Part shown: piece by piece, positions 44,092 to 52,762 of the stretch
Position numbering within the stretch: the stretch's first letter is position 1
Layout of the letters: every line of letters begins with the position of its first letter
Assembly (NCBI GenBank): GCA_900538365.1
Contig: UPXT01000004.1
Location: forward strand, 1-64,000
Length of the DNA stretch: 64,000 bases
Direction: 5' to 3'
Source of the DNA: an uncultured Acidaminococcus sp.
GTDB taxonomy: Bacteria; Bacillota; Negativicutes; Acidaminococcales; Acidaminococcaceae
Notes under the pieces: model-generated
Databases searched by the model: none
Told to the model about the DNA's origin: nothing
The model's input: the letters and a program-made list of their open reading frames with translations, nothing else
Program-made: the position numbers and the translations under genes

Positions 44092-45423
44092 ATGAATGCT
44101 TTTGATCTATATAGCGAACTGACTGCCAGAAAAACCAAATTGGCGGTCGTCGGATTGGGCTACGTGGGGCTGCCACTAGCCGTCCAATTTGCCAAGCACT
44201 ACGACGTCATCGGTTTTGACACCAATGAAAAAAAGGTGGCCCGCTACAAGGCGGGGGTTGACGTGACGGGAGAGGCTGGGGATGCGGCCCTTAAAGAAAC
44301 GGACTGCATGTTTACGGCCCAGGAAGAAGCGCTGAAGGCTGCCCATTTTTTTGTCATTGCTGTCCCAACCCCACTTAATGGGGACAATACACCGGATTTA
44401 ACGGCGGTCAAAGAGGCAACGGGCCTTGTGGCCCGCCACCTCTCCCAAGGCAGCATCGTTGTTTATGAATCAACCGTCTATCCCGGCGTGACAGAAGATA
44501 TCTGCCGGCCCATCCTGGAGCGGGAAAGCGGCCTTATCTGCGGGCGTGATTTTAAGATTGGCTATTCGCCGGAGCGCATCAATCCGGGAGACCGCCATCA
44601 CCGTCTTTTCAATATCGTCAAGATTGTTTCTGGGATGGACGAGGAAACGTTGGACGCAGTGGCTGCTGTTTATGAATCCATCATCGAAGCCGGGATCTAT
44701 CGGGCGCCTACCATCAAGGTCGCCGAAGCCGCCAAATTGGTCGAAAATTCACAGCGGGACATCAATATTGCCCTTATCAATGAATTTGCCATGGTCTTTA
44801 GCCAAATGGGTATTGAGACCAAGGAGGTCATTAAGGCCATGAATACCAAATGGAATGCCCTGGGGTTTTATCCCGGTCTTGTAGGGGGACACTGCATCGG
44901 CATCGATCCATATTATTTCGTCTATCAGGCCGAAACCTTAGGCTATCATTCCCAGGTTGTTTCCGCCGGACGGCGCATCAACAATGGCATGTCAAGTTTT
45001 GTGGTGCGTCAGGTCCTGACCCGGCTCCTGCAGGCCAAGATCGATATCTGCAGGGCCAACCTTTTCCTTTTTGGCATGACCTTCAAGGAAGACTGTCCTG
45101 ATGTCCGAAATTCCCGGTCCTATGATGTCTATGAGGAATTCTGCAAGTGCGGTCTTGCTCCCAAAATGGTCGATCCCTGTGCCGATAAAGAAGAAGTCAG
45201 CCGTCTTTATGGGCTTGAACTGACGCCCTTGGAAGCTGTTCATGACGCGGACTGCATTGTTTTTTTGGTTCAGCATGAAGCCTTTCGAAAGCTGCAGCCC
45301 GGTCAAGTGGCAAGGTTGTTTCGCCGCCCGAAAGCGGGTCAGCAGCCAGTCCTCATTGACGTCAAGGGCATGTTTGAACGAAAAGCTTTTGAGAAAAAAG
45401 GCTTTCTTTACTGGAGCTTGTAA
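44092..45423 (+). CDS. UDP-N-acetylhexosamine 6-dehydrogenase (WbpA/WbpO/TviB type)
   Basis: A 443-residue NAD-dependent nucleotide-sugar dehydrogenase that should oxidise a UDP-N-acetylhexosamine to its uronic acid. The Rossmann motif GLGYVGLPLA is near residue 20, SPERINPGD near 161, the ENSQRDINIALINE helix near 221 and the catalytic cysteine in GGHCIGIDPYYF near 266. The GDRHHRLFNIVKIVSG stretch is typical of the TviB/WbpO branch rather than of UDP-glucose dehydrogenases; the exact sugar (GlcNAc, GalNAc or ManNAc) is not decidable. ATG 44092 is preferred to GTG 44089 by spacing from AGGAAA. It implies a uronic acid in the polymer. Confidence 0.85.
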   Translation: MNAFDLYSELTARKTKLAVVGLGYVGLPLAVQFAKHYDVIGFDTNEKKVARYKAGVDVTGEAGDAALKETDCMFTAQEEALKAAHFFVIAVPTPLNGDNTPDLTAVKEATGLVARHLSQGSIVVYESTVYPGVTEDICRPILERESGLICGRDFKIGYSPERINPGDRHHRLFNIVKIVSGMDEETLDAVAAVYESIIEAGIYRAPTIKVAEAAKLVENSQRDINIALINEFAMVFSQMGIETKEVIKAMNTKWNALGFYPGLVGGHCIGIDPYYFVYQAETLGYHSQVVSAGRRINNGMSSFVVRQVLTRLLQAKIDICRANLFLFGMTFKEDCPDVRNSRSYDVYEEFCKCGLAPKMVDPCADKEEVSRLYGLELTPLEAVHDADCIVFLVQHEAFRKLQPGQVARLFRRPKAGQQPVLIDVKGMFERKAFEKKGFLYWSL

Positions 45424-45435
45424 AAGGAAGTACCC

Positions 45436-46323
45436 ATGAGAAGTGAAACAAAATTAAAAGTGGGTCTGGGCCTTGTCCTTTGTCTTTTTCTTGGAGGCGG
45501 GATATATGTCATCCAGGGGATGGTAAAAGACCTCAATGCTCGAGAAGTCACGCGGTTCATGGCTGAACCGGCTGCTTCCTACGAGACTTCGGAAGACGCC
45601 GTCAAAAAGGCTATTGAACGCTATCAACAGGGCACTGGACCAGCCCGCCTCCTTGCTCGTCCTGCCTCTTCATCGGTGCTTCTTGTTTTTGATGGACTGC
45701 CTTCCAAGACGGATACAGAGCGGCTCTTAGCGGTCCTTCGCAGCCATCAGGTTACGGCCCTTTTCTTTGTTGAAGGGGAAAATGCGGCCATGGATAAGGA
45801 ACTTGTGCGCAAAATCAAAGAAGACGGCCATCTAATTGGCAACTTTACGTTCCATGGACAGGCACGGGCAGAGGCCCTGCCGCTTGATAAGTTCATGAAA
45901 GAAGTTGTGGACACACAGACGGCCCTATCGGATCTTACCGGATCGGCCCCACAATATATGCGGGCCCCGAGGACGCAGGTTACAGCCGACCTTCTAGTAA
46001 GGACAGCTGCGGCCGGTCTTCCTGTGTATGTAGATACGCCCCTTTTGTTTTACCCCGGTCAGATGGCAACTATAGATGCTGTCAGAACATTTGCCCTAGG
46101 CGTGGGAGGCGGGAGCATCCTTGCCGTGGAAAGCGGCGTCCCAGTCGTGGGCGGGCCTAAAAAGCCCAAGGTCCAAAGGGGGAAGAATGGGCCCATCGAG
46201 CACCCGCCCACAGTCAAGGACCGTCCAGAAAAAGCGCCCTCGGACGAGGCCAGTTTAGCAGAAAAAGTAGAGGTCTTGATTGAGTCCCTTCAACAGCGGG
46301 GCCTTAAGATTGTTGGATTGTAG
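45436..46323 (+). CDS. Membrane-anchored degenerate NodB-fold protein
   Basis: A 295-residue protein with one N-terminal membrane helix (about 8-28) and an external NodB-like (polysaccharide deacetylase) domain at about 75-235. Key residues are altered: the TFDD motif is VFDG (one Asp kept), the HxxxH metal pair is NFTFH (first His lost), and the Arg motif is MRAPRTQ. Catalysis is therefore doubtful and a binding or scaffold role likelier. The C-terminal 60 residues are Pro/Lys-rich. It lies 12 nt after the dehydrogenase gene. Confidence 0.65.
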   Translation: MRSETKLKVGLGLVLCLFLGGGIYVIQGMVKDLNAREVTRFMAEPAASYETSEDAVKKAIERYQQGTGPARLLARPASSSVLLVFDGLPSKTDTERLLAVLRSHQVTALFFVEGENAAMDKELVRKIKEDGHLIGNFTFHGQARAEALPLDKFMKEVVDTQTALSDLTGSAPQYMRAPRTQVTADLLVRTAAAGLPVYVDTPLLFYPGQMATIDAVRTFALGVGGGSILAVESGVPVVGGPKKPKVQRGKNGPIEHPPTVKDRPEKAPSDEASLAEKVEVLIESLQQRGLKIVGL

Positions 46324-46333
46324 GAGAAGGATT

Positions 46334-48136
46334 GTGAAAGAACATTGTGATGTCCTCACGAGGGAGAAAAAAGACCGGCGATTGTTATCCCATGTGCCGG
46401 ATGCATCCGGGGTGCGCAGTCATCGGGACCGTCGCAGAGGAAACGGCGGCGGACAGGGCTCCGAGGATTTTGGTGCCTATATCAGGGAAGATGCTGCCGG
46501 ACGGCGCTATCTCGTGGATTATGAAGTCACCGTTTGTGTAGGAAAGGACCGTATCAAGGCACAGGCCATTGACATTTCAACGACGGGCATGCTTCTTCAT
46601 ATAGAGCCAGGAAGTGATGAATCCTTGCTGATTGAAGGAACAACCCTTTCCCTTTCTTTTGAAATTACCCCTGGGACCCTGCCTGAAGGATATGAAATGA
46701 AAATCAAGGACCTAGCAGCTGCGGTCGTCAGGACGTTTCATAAAGAGGATCAGGCGGGTCTTTTCATTGGCGTGCAGTTTGCGGAAACGCTTGCCGAGTT
46801 TGCCAATAAAAAACGGGGCCGCTACATGCTGGGGATTGCTTCGTTTTTTCTTTTCATTGTTGTTTTTGTCATCATCATGATGCGGGCTGAATCGGTCCTT
46901 TATTTTCGATTCAACAAGACTCTTTATTTATATAGCATCATTGCCGCCACCCTGCTGCTGTCACGCTACCTTTTTGGCGCGTTCTACCGCCCCATGAAGG
47001 TGGATCCCGATTTTACGCCGGGGGTCACGATCATCATTCCTTGTTTCAACGAACAGGCGTGGATCGATCGAACCATCCTTTGCGCCATTAACCAGGATTA
47101 TCCGCCTGAACAGCTGGAAGTCATCGTTGTCGATGACCACTCCACGGACAGCTCCTGTGAAGTGATCCAACAGACCATTGATTCCCTGACGGCATCAGAT
47201 CAGCTTTTCCATACGGACCAGCGGATACGCTGGATCCGCCAGCCCCAGAACATGGGGAAGCGGGAAGCCATGGCCCGGGGAGCCGAGCTTTCCACAAAAT
47301 CCCTCCTCGTCTTCGTGGATTCGGACTCTTTTCTTGATCCCTATGCCGTCAGGAATCTTGTCCAGCCATTCAAGGACGAAAAGATGGGCGGCGTGTCAGG
47401 ACGGACCGACGTGGCCAATATCTACACCAATTCCCTGACCAAGATGCAGTCCGTCCGCTATTATATTGCCTTTCGCATCATGAAAGCAGCGGAAGGCTAC
47501 TTTGATGCTGTAACCTGCCTGTCGGGCCCGCTTTCGTGCTATCGCAAGGACCTTGTCCTTGCCCATAAGGAGGCTTGGCTGCACCAGACGTTTCTGGGAC
47601 AGAAGGCAACCTTTGGGGATGACCGGAGCATGACAAATTTCATCCTCCGCGGACATCGTACAACTTACCAGGATACCGCCATCTGTTCCACCATTGTTCC
47701 CAATACCCACCGCATGTTCCTCCGGCAGCAAATGCGCTGGAAACGGTCCTGGCTGCGGGAATCCCTGATTGCCGCTCGTTATATGTGGAAAAAGGAACCT
47801 TTTGCCGCCATTTTTTTCTATATGGGTTTTTTGGTACCCATTATTGCCCCCATCATTGTTCTCTATAATGTCTTTTATGTCCCCATCATGTACCGGATTG
47901 TCCCCTTGGGCTTTTTTGTCGGGATGTTCCTGATGGCGGCCCTAATGAGTCTTGCCCAGCTTTTTTTGCGGCGCAGCACAACTTGGATCTATGGTATGTG
48001 GTTCTGTGTCTATTATGAGCTGGTCCTTCTCTGGCAGATGCCCGTGGCTTGGTTCACGTTCTGGAAATCCAATTGGGGGACCCGTCCCACACCTGCTGAC
48101 ATAGGTTCTCAAAAAGGAGGGAAATCAAAGTCATGA
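46334..48136 (+). CDS. Processive family-2 glycosyltransferase with N-terminal PilZ-like domain
   Basis: A 600-residue inner-membrane polysaccharide synthase candidate. Residues 50-155 form a PilZ-like domain with the DxSxxG motif DISTTG at 80-85; the canonical RxxxR is not evident, only Arg57-Arg58 and an Arg-rich N-terminus. Two membrane helices (about 165-215) precede a GT2 domain with VVDDHSTD near 266, VDSDSF, SGPLSCYRKD, GDDRSMTN and RQQMRWKRS, the set shared by hyaluronan synthase and NodC. Three or more C-terminal helices complete the pore. GTG 46334 follows AGGAG by 7 nt. Its end overlaps the next gene by 4 nt. Confidence 0.85.
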   Translation: MKEHCDVLTREKKDRRLLSHVPDASGVRSHRDRRRGNGGGQGSEDFGAYIREDAAGRRYLVDYEVTVCVGKDRIKAQAIDISTTGMLLHIEPGSDESLLIEGTTLSLSFEITPGTLPEGYEMKIKDLAAAVVRTFHKEDQAGLFIGVQFAETLAEFANKKRGRYMLGIASFFLFIVVFVIIMMRAESVLYFRFNKTLYLYSIIAATLLLSRYLFGAFYRPMKVDPDFTPGVTIIIPCFNEQAWIDRTILCAINQDYPPEQLEVIVVDDHSTDSSCEVIQQTIDSLTASDQLFHTDQRIRWIRQPQNMGKREAMARGAELSTKSLLVFVDSDSFLDPYAVRNLVQPFKDEKMGGVSGRTDVANIYTNSLTKMQSVRYYIAFRIMKAAEGYFDAVTCLSGPLSCYRKDLVLAHKEAWLHQTFLGQKATFGDDRSMTNFILRGHRTTYQDTAICSTIVPNTHRMFLRQQMRWKRSWLRESLIAARYMWKKEPFAAIFFYMGFLVPIIAPIIVLYNVFYVPIMYRIVPLGFFVGMFLMAALMSLAQLFLRRSTTWIYGMWFCVYYELVLLWQMPVAWFTFWKSNWGTRPTPADIGSQKGGKSKS

Positions 48137-50016
48137 GCCTTGGAGATCATGCCTATACGATGCTCAAGGACCGCCGCAAGAAACGGCGTGTCCTAATCGA
48201 GATTGTTATCCTCCTTTTGGTCCTGCTGGGAATTTTTTATGCTTTCTTTTTCCTAAAATCCTATACACCCTATGCTGAGGATGAGGCAAGTTCCACCCTC
48301 AATACAGGATTCATTGCCCTTTCCTATGGTGGGGTTGACCGGACGGGGCGGACATCGGACCTTATTGGGGAACCTCTTTTGAAGAATCATTTGGCAGCCC
48401 TTCGGAAAGCGGGCTATGTCACGATCACCAGCAAAGACGTGGCTGCTTATTATTATGAAGGGAAACGTCTTCCGCCGCGGTCCCTCTATCTGATGTTTGA
48501 GGATGGGCGCCGGGATACGGCTATTTTTGCCCAAAAGAGCTTGGAAAAATATAATTTCCATGCCACCATGTTTTCCTATGCGGAAAAACTGGAATCCAAG
48601 GATCCTAAGTTCCTCAGCAAACGGGACATGAAGTCTCTTTTGGATTCATCCTTCTGGGATATGGGAAGTGATGGGTACCGGCTGCGCTTCATCAACGTCT
48701 TTGACCGCTACCACAATTATCTGGGTGAGCTGACGCCGCTGCAGTTTTCCATGCTGCGTTCCAGCCTGGGACGCAATTACAATCATTATCTCATGGATTA
48801 TCTCCGGGATAAGGATGGCTATGCAAGGGAAAGCTACCAGCATATGGTGCGGCGGATTGATTTTGATTATATGAACCTTCGCGATACGTACCAGCGGGAA
48901 TTGGGCTTTGTTCCGGAAGCCTACGCCCTCATGCATGCCAACACCACTCAGTTTGGTAATCAGGATGACGTGAGTGCGGTCAATGAAAAGTGGATCCGCC
49001 GGCTCTTTACCATCAATTTCAATCGGGAAGGCAGTTCCTTCAATGCCCATAACAGCAGTCCTTACGACCTGACCCGCCTGGAACCGGGAACCCAATGGCC
49101 TGTCAATCATCTTTTGATGCGCGTGGCTGCTGATACGAAAGGCATGGGGAAGATTCCCTTTGAAGAGGGCGACAAAAAGCGCCAAGAAGCGTGGAAACGT
49201 CATTCTGGCGCCTCGGAAATCACGGGTAATTCCCTTATCCTTACGACGGCTCCCTACGGGATTGGACTGACCGAGCTTGTAGGCAGCAAAGCATACCAAA
49301 ATTTCAGCCTTTCCGTTCGGCTTACGGGCAACACCTTTGGTCGGCAGCAGCTGTTTCTGCGGGCAAGCAAGGACCTTTCAAACTGCCTTCTCGTGGAATT
49401 GAGCGGCGGCAGGCTTATCGTTATGGAACGGCGCCATGGGAAAGATACACCGCTCTTGCAGGAAAATGTGGACGTGCTCCTTGGAAAATCCCGCCTTTCT
49501 GTTGAAGAAGCCCGGAAAGAAGCGGAAGTAAAGGACTATGAAACGCTCGCCCGCTATGCCCCGACAAGACAGATCGCTGAACGGTATGCCCAAAAAGCCA
49601 TGGCACGAAAGGCGGAACCGGCCCGTTCTGTCAATGAGGGGGCTGCTCCCTATGAACCGAAGCTGGAACGAAATACCCGGGAAAGCCACAGCCTGACCCT
49701 TTCCCTTCAGGATGACCAGCTTTTGATCACCCTCGATGGGAAGGCGCTTGACCCTCTATCCGTCCTTGTCCTTGATCCAGGCTGTCTGTTTTTGGGGGCG
49801 GACATGGGGAAAAATGAAAGCTGGAGTCAAAAGAACCAGTCTGAAAGTGTGTATGATGCGATTTTCGAAGACCTTGTCATTCGCTCTCAAACGGGCCTTG
49901 ATCCCCAAAAGGAGCAGGTTCTTTATTCCCTTGAGCTGTCTGGTCTTGACCGGTTCCGGTACGAAGCCGGGCAATACTGGGAAGACATCTTGAACTGGTT
50001 CCTTCGTTATATCTAA
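48133..50016 (+). CDS. Membrane-anchored NodB-like protein with C-terminal beta-sandwich domain
   Basis: A 627-residue protein with an N-terminal membrane helix (about 22-42). Residues 55-330 resemble a PgaB-type NodB fold: GFIALSYGGVDR, HLAALRKAGYVTITSKDVAAYY and LMFEDGRRDT, where FEDG replaces TFDDG. Residues 380-600 look like a jelly-roll or laminin-G-like carbohydrate-binding sandwich (NFSLSVRLTGN, LLVELSGGRLIVMERR, SLTLSLQDDQLLITLDGK) interrupted by a helical insert. I do not recognise the family as a whole. The context suggests handling of the nascent polymer outside the inner membrane. Confidence 0.6.
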   Translation: MSLGDHAYTMLKDRRKKRRVLIEIVILLLVLLGIFYAFFFLKSYTPYAEDEASSTLNTGFIALSYGGVDRTGRTSDLIGEPLLKNHLAALRKAGYVTITSKDVAAYYYEGKRLPPRSLYLMFEDGRRDTAIFAQKSLEKYNFHATMFSYAEKLESKDPKFLSKRDMKSLLDSSFWDMGSDGYRLRFINVFDRYHNYLGELTPLQFSMLRSSLGRNYNHYLMDYLRDKDGYARESYQHMVRRIDFDYMNLRDTYQRELGFVPEAYALMHANTTQFGNQDDVSAVNEKWIRRLFTINFNREGSSFNAHNSSPYDLTRLEPGTQWPVNHLLMRVAADTKGMGKIPFEEGDKKRQEAWKRHSGASEITGNSLILTTAPYGIGLTELVGSKAYQNFSLSVRLTGNTFGRQQLFLRASKDLSNCLLVELSGGRLIVMERRHGKDTPLLQENVDVLLGKSRLSVEEARKEAEVKDYETLARYAPTRQIAERYAQKAMARKAEPARSVNEGAAPYEPKLERNTRESHSLTLSLQDDQLLITLDGKALDPLSVLVLDPGCLFLGADMGKNESWSQKNQSESVYDAIFEDLVIRSQTGLDPQKEQVLYSLELSGLDRFRYEAGQYWEDILNWFLRYI

Positions 50017-50039
50017 AAGAAAGGGGAAATTGCTGCCCT

Positions 50040-51065
50040 ATGATCAATTTTCATCGATACCGCTGGGTTTTCTTGCTGGCCTTCATGGCCCTTTTAAGCC
50101 TAGTGGGCCCCACCCGGGAAGGCATGAGTGCCCATTTGTCCCTTTCGGCATGGATCACCTATTGGAACCGGGAACAAGGGGAAAAAGAAGCTCAGGTCCT
50201 TCAGGACCGTCTTCAGGACATTTCATATTTTGCCGCGTATTTCAATGACCGACAGGAATTGGTTTTCCCGGAGGGGTTCCAAAAACCGCCGCTTGCCGCA
50301 GATCGGGCCTATTTGACCATTGTCAATGATGTGGTCTTCCCTGATGGGACGAGTCGCTTGAAGGATACGGAGCAACTGGCCAGTCTTCTTGCGACGGGAG
50401 AGCGCCGCAGAAAGCATGCTGCCTCCATTCTTGATCTTGCGGAAAAACATGGTTTTTCAGGCGTGGAAATCGACTATGAGACCCTGTGGAAAAGGGGAGA
50501 TACCCGTCTTCAGGAACACTTCCTGCGCTTTCTTTCCGAACTGGAAAAGCAGGCTTCACGGCGTCATCTCAAGGTCCGTGCCGTCCTGGAACCGTCGGCG
50601 CCATTTAGCGCCCCCTTCCCGAAAAACATTGAGTATGTTGTTATGGCCTATAACCTTCATGGCCCCCACAATGGCCCTGGACCCAAGGCCGATCTTGCCT
50701 TTATTCGCAGGACAATCGGGAAGATGAACGCCCTTACAGGGGAGGCTTCCCTTGCTTTTTCGCTGGGAGGTGCGGTATGGAAGGATGGAAAAGAAGGCCG
50801 TTTTCTTTCTGAACAGGCGGCAGCGGCCCTCGCCGAACAGTACGGTAAGGTTCCCCAACGGGATGCAGCCAGCGCGGCCCTTCATTTTTCCTATGAAGCC
50901 GATGGACACACCATGACTGTTTGGTACGCTGACGTTACGACCCTTGAAGCCTGGATCCAAGCGGCTATGGAAGCTGGCTATCCCCACGTTTTCCTGTGGT
51001 CCCTTGGGGGCAGCCGTGATCTTTCACACCTTGCTTCCAGTAAAGCGGAGGGAGGGAAGGAGTAA
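50040..51065 (+). CDS. GH18-like glycoside hydrolase
   Basis: A 341-residue exported protein: signal peptide or anchor at 1-30, then a TIM-barrel-like domain of the GH18/YaaH type. The diagnostic active-site strand reads GVEIDYE near residue 145: the catalytic Glu and the Asp two before it are kept, while the first acidic position of DxDxE is Glu. VVMAYNLHGP near 201 and VFLWSLGGSRD near 318 are further barrel strands (YNLHG matches the MxYDxH/YN type). It may trim the polymer, comparable in role to the hydrolase half of PgaB. It is three bases from the next gene. Confidence 0.7.
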   Translation: MINFHRYRWVFLLAFMALLSLVGPTREGMSAHLSLSAWITYWNREQGEKEAQVLQDRLQDISYFAAYFNDRQELVFPEGFQKPPLAADRAYLTIVNDVVFPDGTSRLKDTEQLASLLATGERRRKHAASILDLAEKHGFSGVEIDYETLWKRGDTRLQEHFLRFLSELEKQASRRHLKVRAVLEPSAPFSAPFPKNIEYVVMAYNLHGPHNGPGPKADLAFIRRTIGKMNALTGEASLAFSLGGAVWKDGKEGRFLSEQAAAALAEQYGKVPQRDAASAALHFSYEADGHTMTVWYADVTTLEAWIQAAMEAGYPHVFLWSLGGSRDLSHLASSKAEGGKE

Positions 51066-51068
51066 GCC

Positions 51069-52706
51069 GTGAAGAAACTCATCTTGCTGTGCCTTTTCTG
51101 TCTGTGCATAGGTTTTTCTTCCCTAAGCAAAGCCGAAAAGGCTCTAAGCATCATTCCAACAACCAAACAAGCCGTCATCTTTACTTTTGGCGGTCTGCAG
51201 AACGCCCAAACCGTAGCCGATGTACTCCAGCGCATGGATGAGGAAAAGCTGCGGGGTACCTTCTTTGTGACAGAGCGGGACCTGCGGGAAAATCAGGGAA
51301 CCATCCGCATGATCAAAGGCCATGGCCAGGAAATTGGCATAGGGCTGCGTCCTGGGGACGCTCCCACACGGGAAGCGGTCAAAGGGCAGCTGGAGCGCAT
51401 CAAGACGCGTCTCCAAAAAGAATACGGCGTGACGCCAACCGTGGTGCGGCAAATGTATGGTCCTTCCTCGCCCATCATTGAAGATGCCGCCCGTGAGATG
51501 GATCTCACACTGGTGGGACAGACACGCAATGTGGTCCTCACCCGGCTCAAAGACGCGGCGTCAACGGATGAAATCATGAACGCTGTCTTCAAAAAATGGG
51601 ACCTTTCCCTGGGCCGGGGCCAGATTCTCTATTTCCGTCTGGATTTTCTTTCGGATCCCACCCTCATTGGCAAGGTCATGACGAGGATCCATAAGGAAAA
51701 GGTCGACACCAATACGTACCGGACCTTCCAGGACCAACCGGAAGCAAATCCTCGGAACGATTCGGCCTACCAAGTCCTTTCCGTCAGCGACGTCCTTAGC
51801 GATACGGCAAAGCGCTGGACCTATCCCGTTCCCAAGGACCGGATTCCTGAGGCACTCCAGCCGGGAACCATTGCTTATCCTGTGGACCGGCGGAATTTTT
51901 CCAAGGTCTTTTTATCCCACTATATCGGCGCGCCGCAAGTTGATGATAAGGACCGGATGTACGGCCTCGACCAGGATGTGATCCGCAAAGCCGATAAAAG
52001 CGGCGTCATCAAGACGGCTCCTGAACGAACCATTTTCCTGACTTTCGATGATTGGGGAACGGACAATACGATCAATCAGCTGCTTTATGTCCTTCGCAAA
52101 CATAACGTGCCGGCAACCTTTTTTATCATTACGCGCTATATGCCGAGCAATCCAAACCTGCTGCGGGCCATTGCCGAGGAAGGGCATATCATCGGAAGCC
52201 ATACGGACCTTCATGCCGCCATGGCCTTTCGGGATAAAAAAGGAAAGATTGTAGAATCCCAGGACCCAGAAGCCTACGCGGAAAATGTGGCTGAGGCCTA
52301 TCGAAAACTGGCAGAAACCGTGGGCGATGTCAAGATAGGCGGCCGCTATAGCCTTTCCCGCCTTTTCCGTCCGCCCACCCTTGCCATAAGCGAAAACGGG
52401 GCCAAGGCGCTTTTTAACACAGGCTATACCTATTTGGTCTCTGGGTATGAAAGCACTGAGGATTATGCCGCCCACAGCCTTTCCCAACTGGTAGGGGCCA
52501 TCAAGGCGGGCATCTATACACCTCAGCAAACGGTCCGCAAAGGATCCATCATCATCATGCACATGAGCGGTACGGCCCGTTTTACCCCGCAGGCCCTGGA
52601 TATTGTCCTCACCCAGAATGAACTGCTGCGGGAAGATGATCCCCGAAAATTCAAGGTGGGGTACCTGACCGATTATTTGGTCCCTGGATATGATCAAATG
52701 AAATAA
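51069..52706 (+). CDS. Tandem NodB-fold polysaccharide deacetylase
   Basis: A 545-residue exported protein. Signal peptide at 1-22. An N-terminal NodB-like domain (about 35-200) has lost its motifs (TFGGL for TFDDG; IGLRPGD for the histidine pair). The C-terminal domain (about 315-520) keeps the canonical set: LTFDDWGTDN near 326, the metal-binding SHTDLH near 380, RPPT near 440 and IIMHMSG near 499. It should de-N-acetylate the polymer using a divalent metal. GTG 51069 follows GGAAGGAG. It is the last gene of the operon, before a strong terminator. Confidence 0.88.
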   Translation: MKKLILLCLFCLCIGFSSLSKAEKALSIIPTTKQAVIFTFGGLQNAQTVADVLQRMDEEKLRGTFFVTERDLRENQGTIRMIKGHGQEIGIGLRPGDAPTREAVKGQLERIKTRLQKEYGVTPTVVRQMYGPSSPIIEDAAREMDLTLVGQTRNVVLTRLKDAASTDEIMNAVFKKWDLSLGRGQILYFRLDFLSDPTLIGKVMTRIHKEKVDTNTYRTFQDQPEANPRNDSAYQVLSVSDVLSDTAKRWTYPVPKDRIPEALQPGTIAYPVDRRNFSKVFLSHYIGAPQVDDKDRMYGLDQDVIRKADKSGVIKTAPERTIFLTFDDWGTDNTINQLLYVLRKHNVPATFFIITRYMPSNPNLLRAIAEEGHIIGSHTDLHAAMAFRDKKGKIVESQDPEAYAENVAEAYRKLAETVGDVKIGGRYSLSRLFRPPTLAISENGAKALFNTGYTYLVSGYESTEDYAAHSLSQLVGAIKAGIYTPQQTVRKGSIIIMHMSGTARFTPQALDIVLTQNELLREDDPRKFKVGYLTDYLVPGYDQMK

Positions 52707-52712
52707 AGAAAA

Positions 52713-52758
52713 ACCGTGAAAACAAGCGAAAAAATCGCTCCTTTTCACGGTCTTTTTT
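52713..52758. terminator. Bidirectional terminator between the operon and the dioxygenase gene
   Basis: ACCGTGAAAA at 52713-52722 pairs with TTTTCACGGT at 52742-52751 and encloses a GCGA/TCGC hairpin; T-runs lie on both outer sides (CTTTTTT on plus; TTTTTC on minus), serving both convergent genes. Confidence 0.88.
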
Positions 52759-52762
52759 GCGA

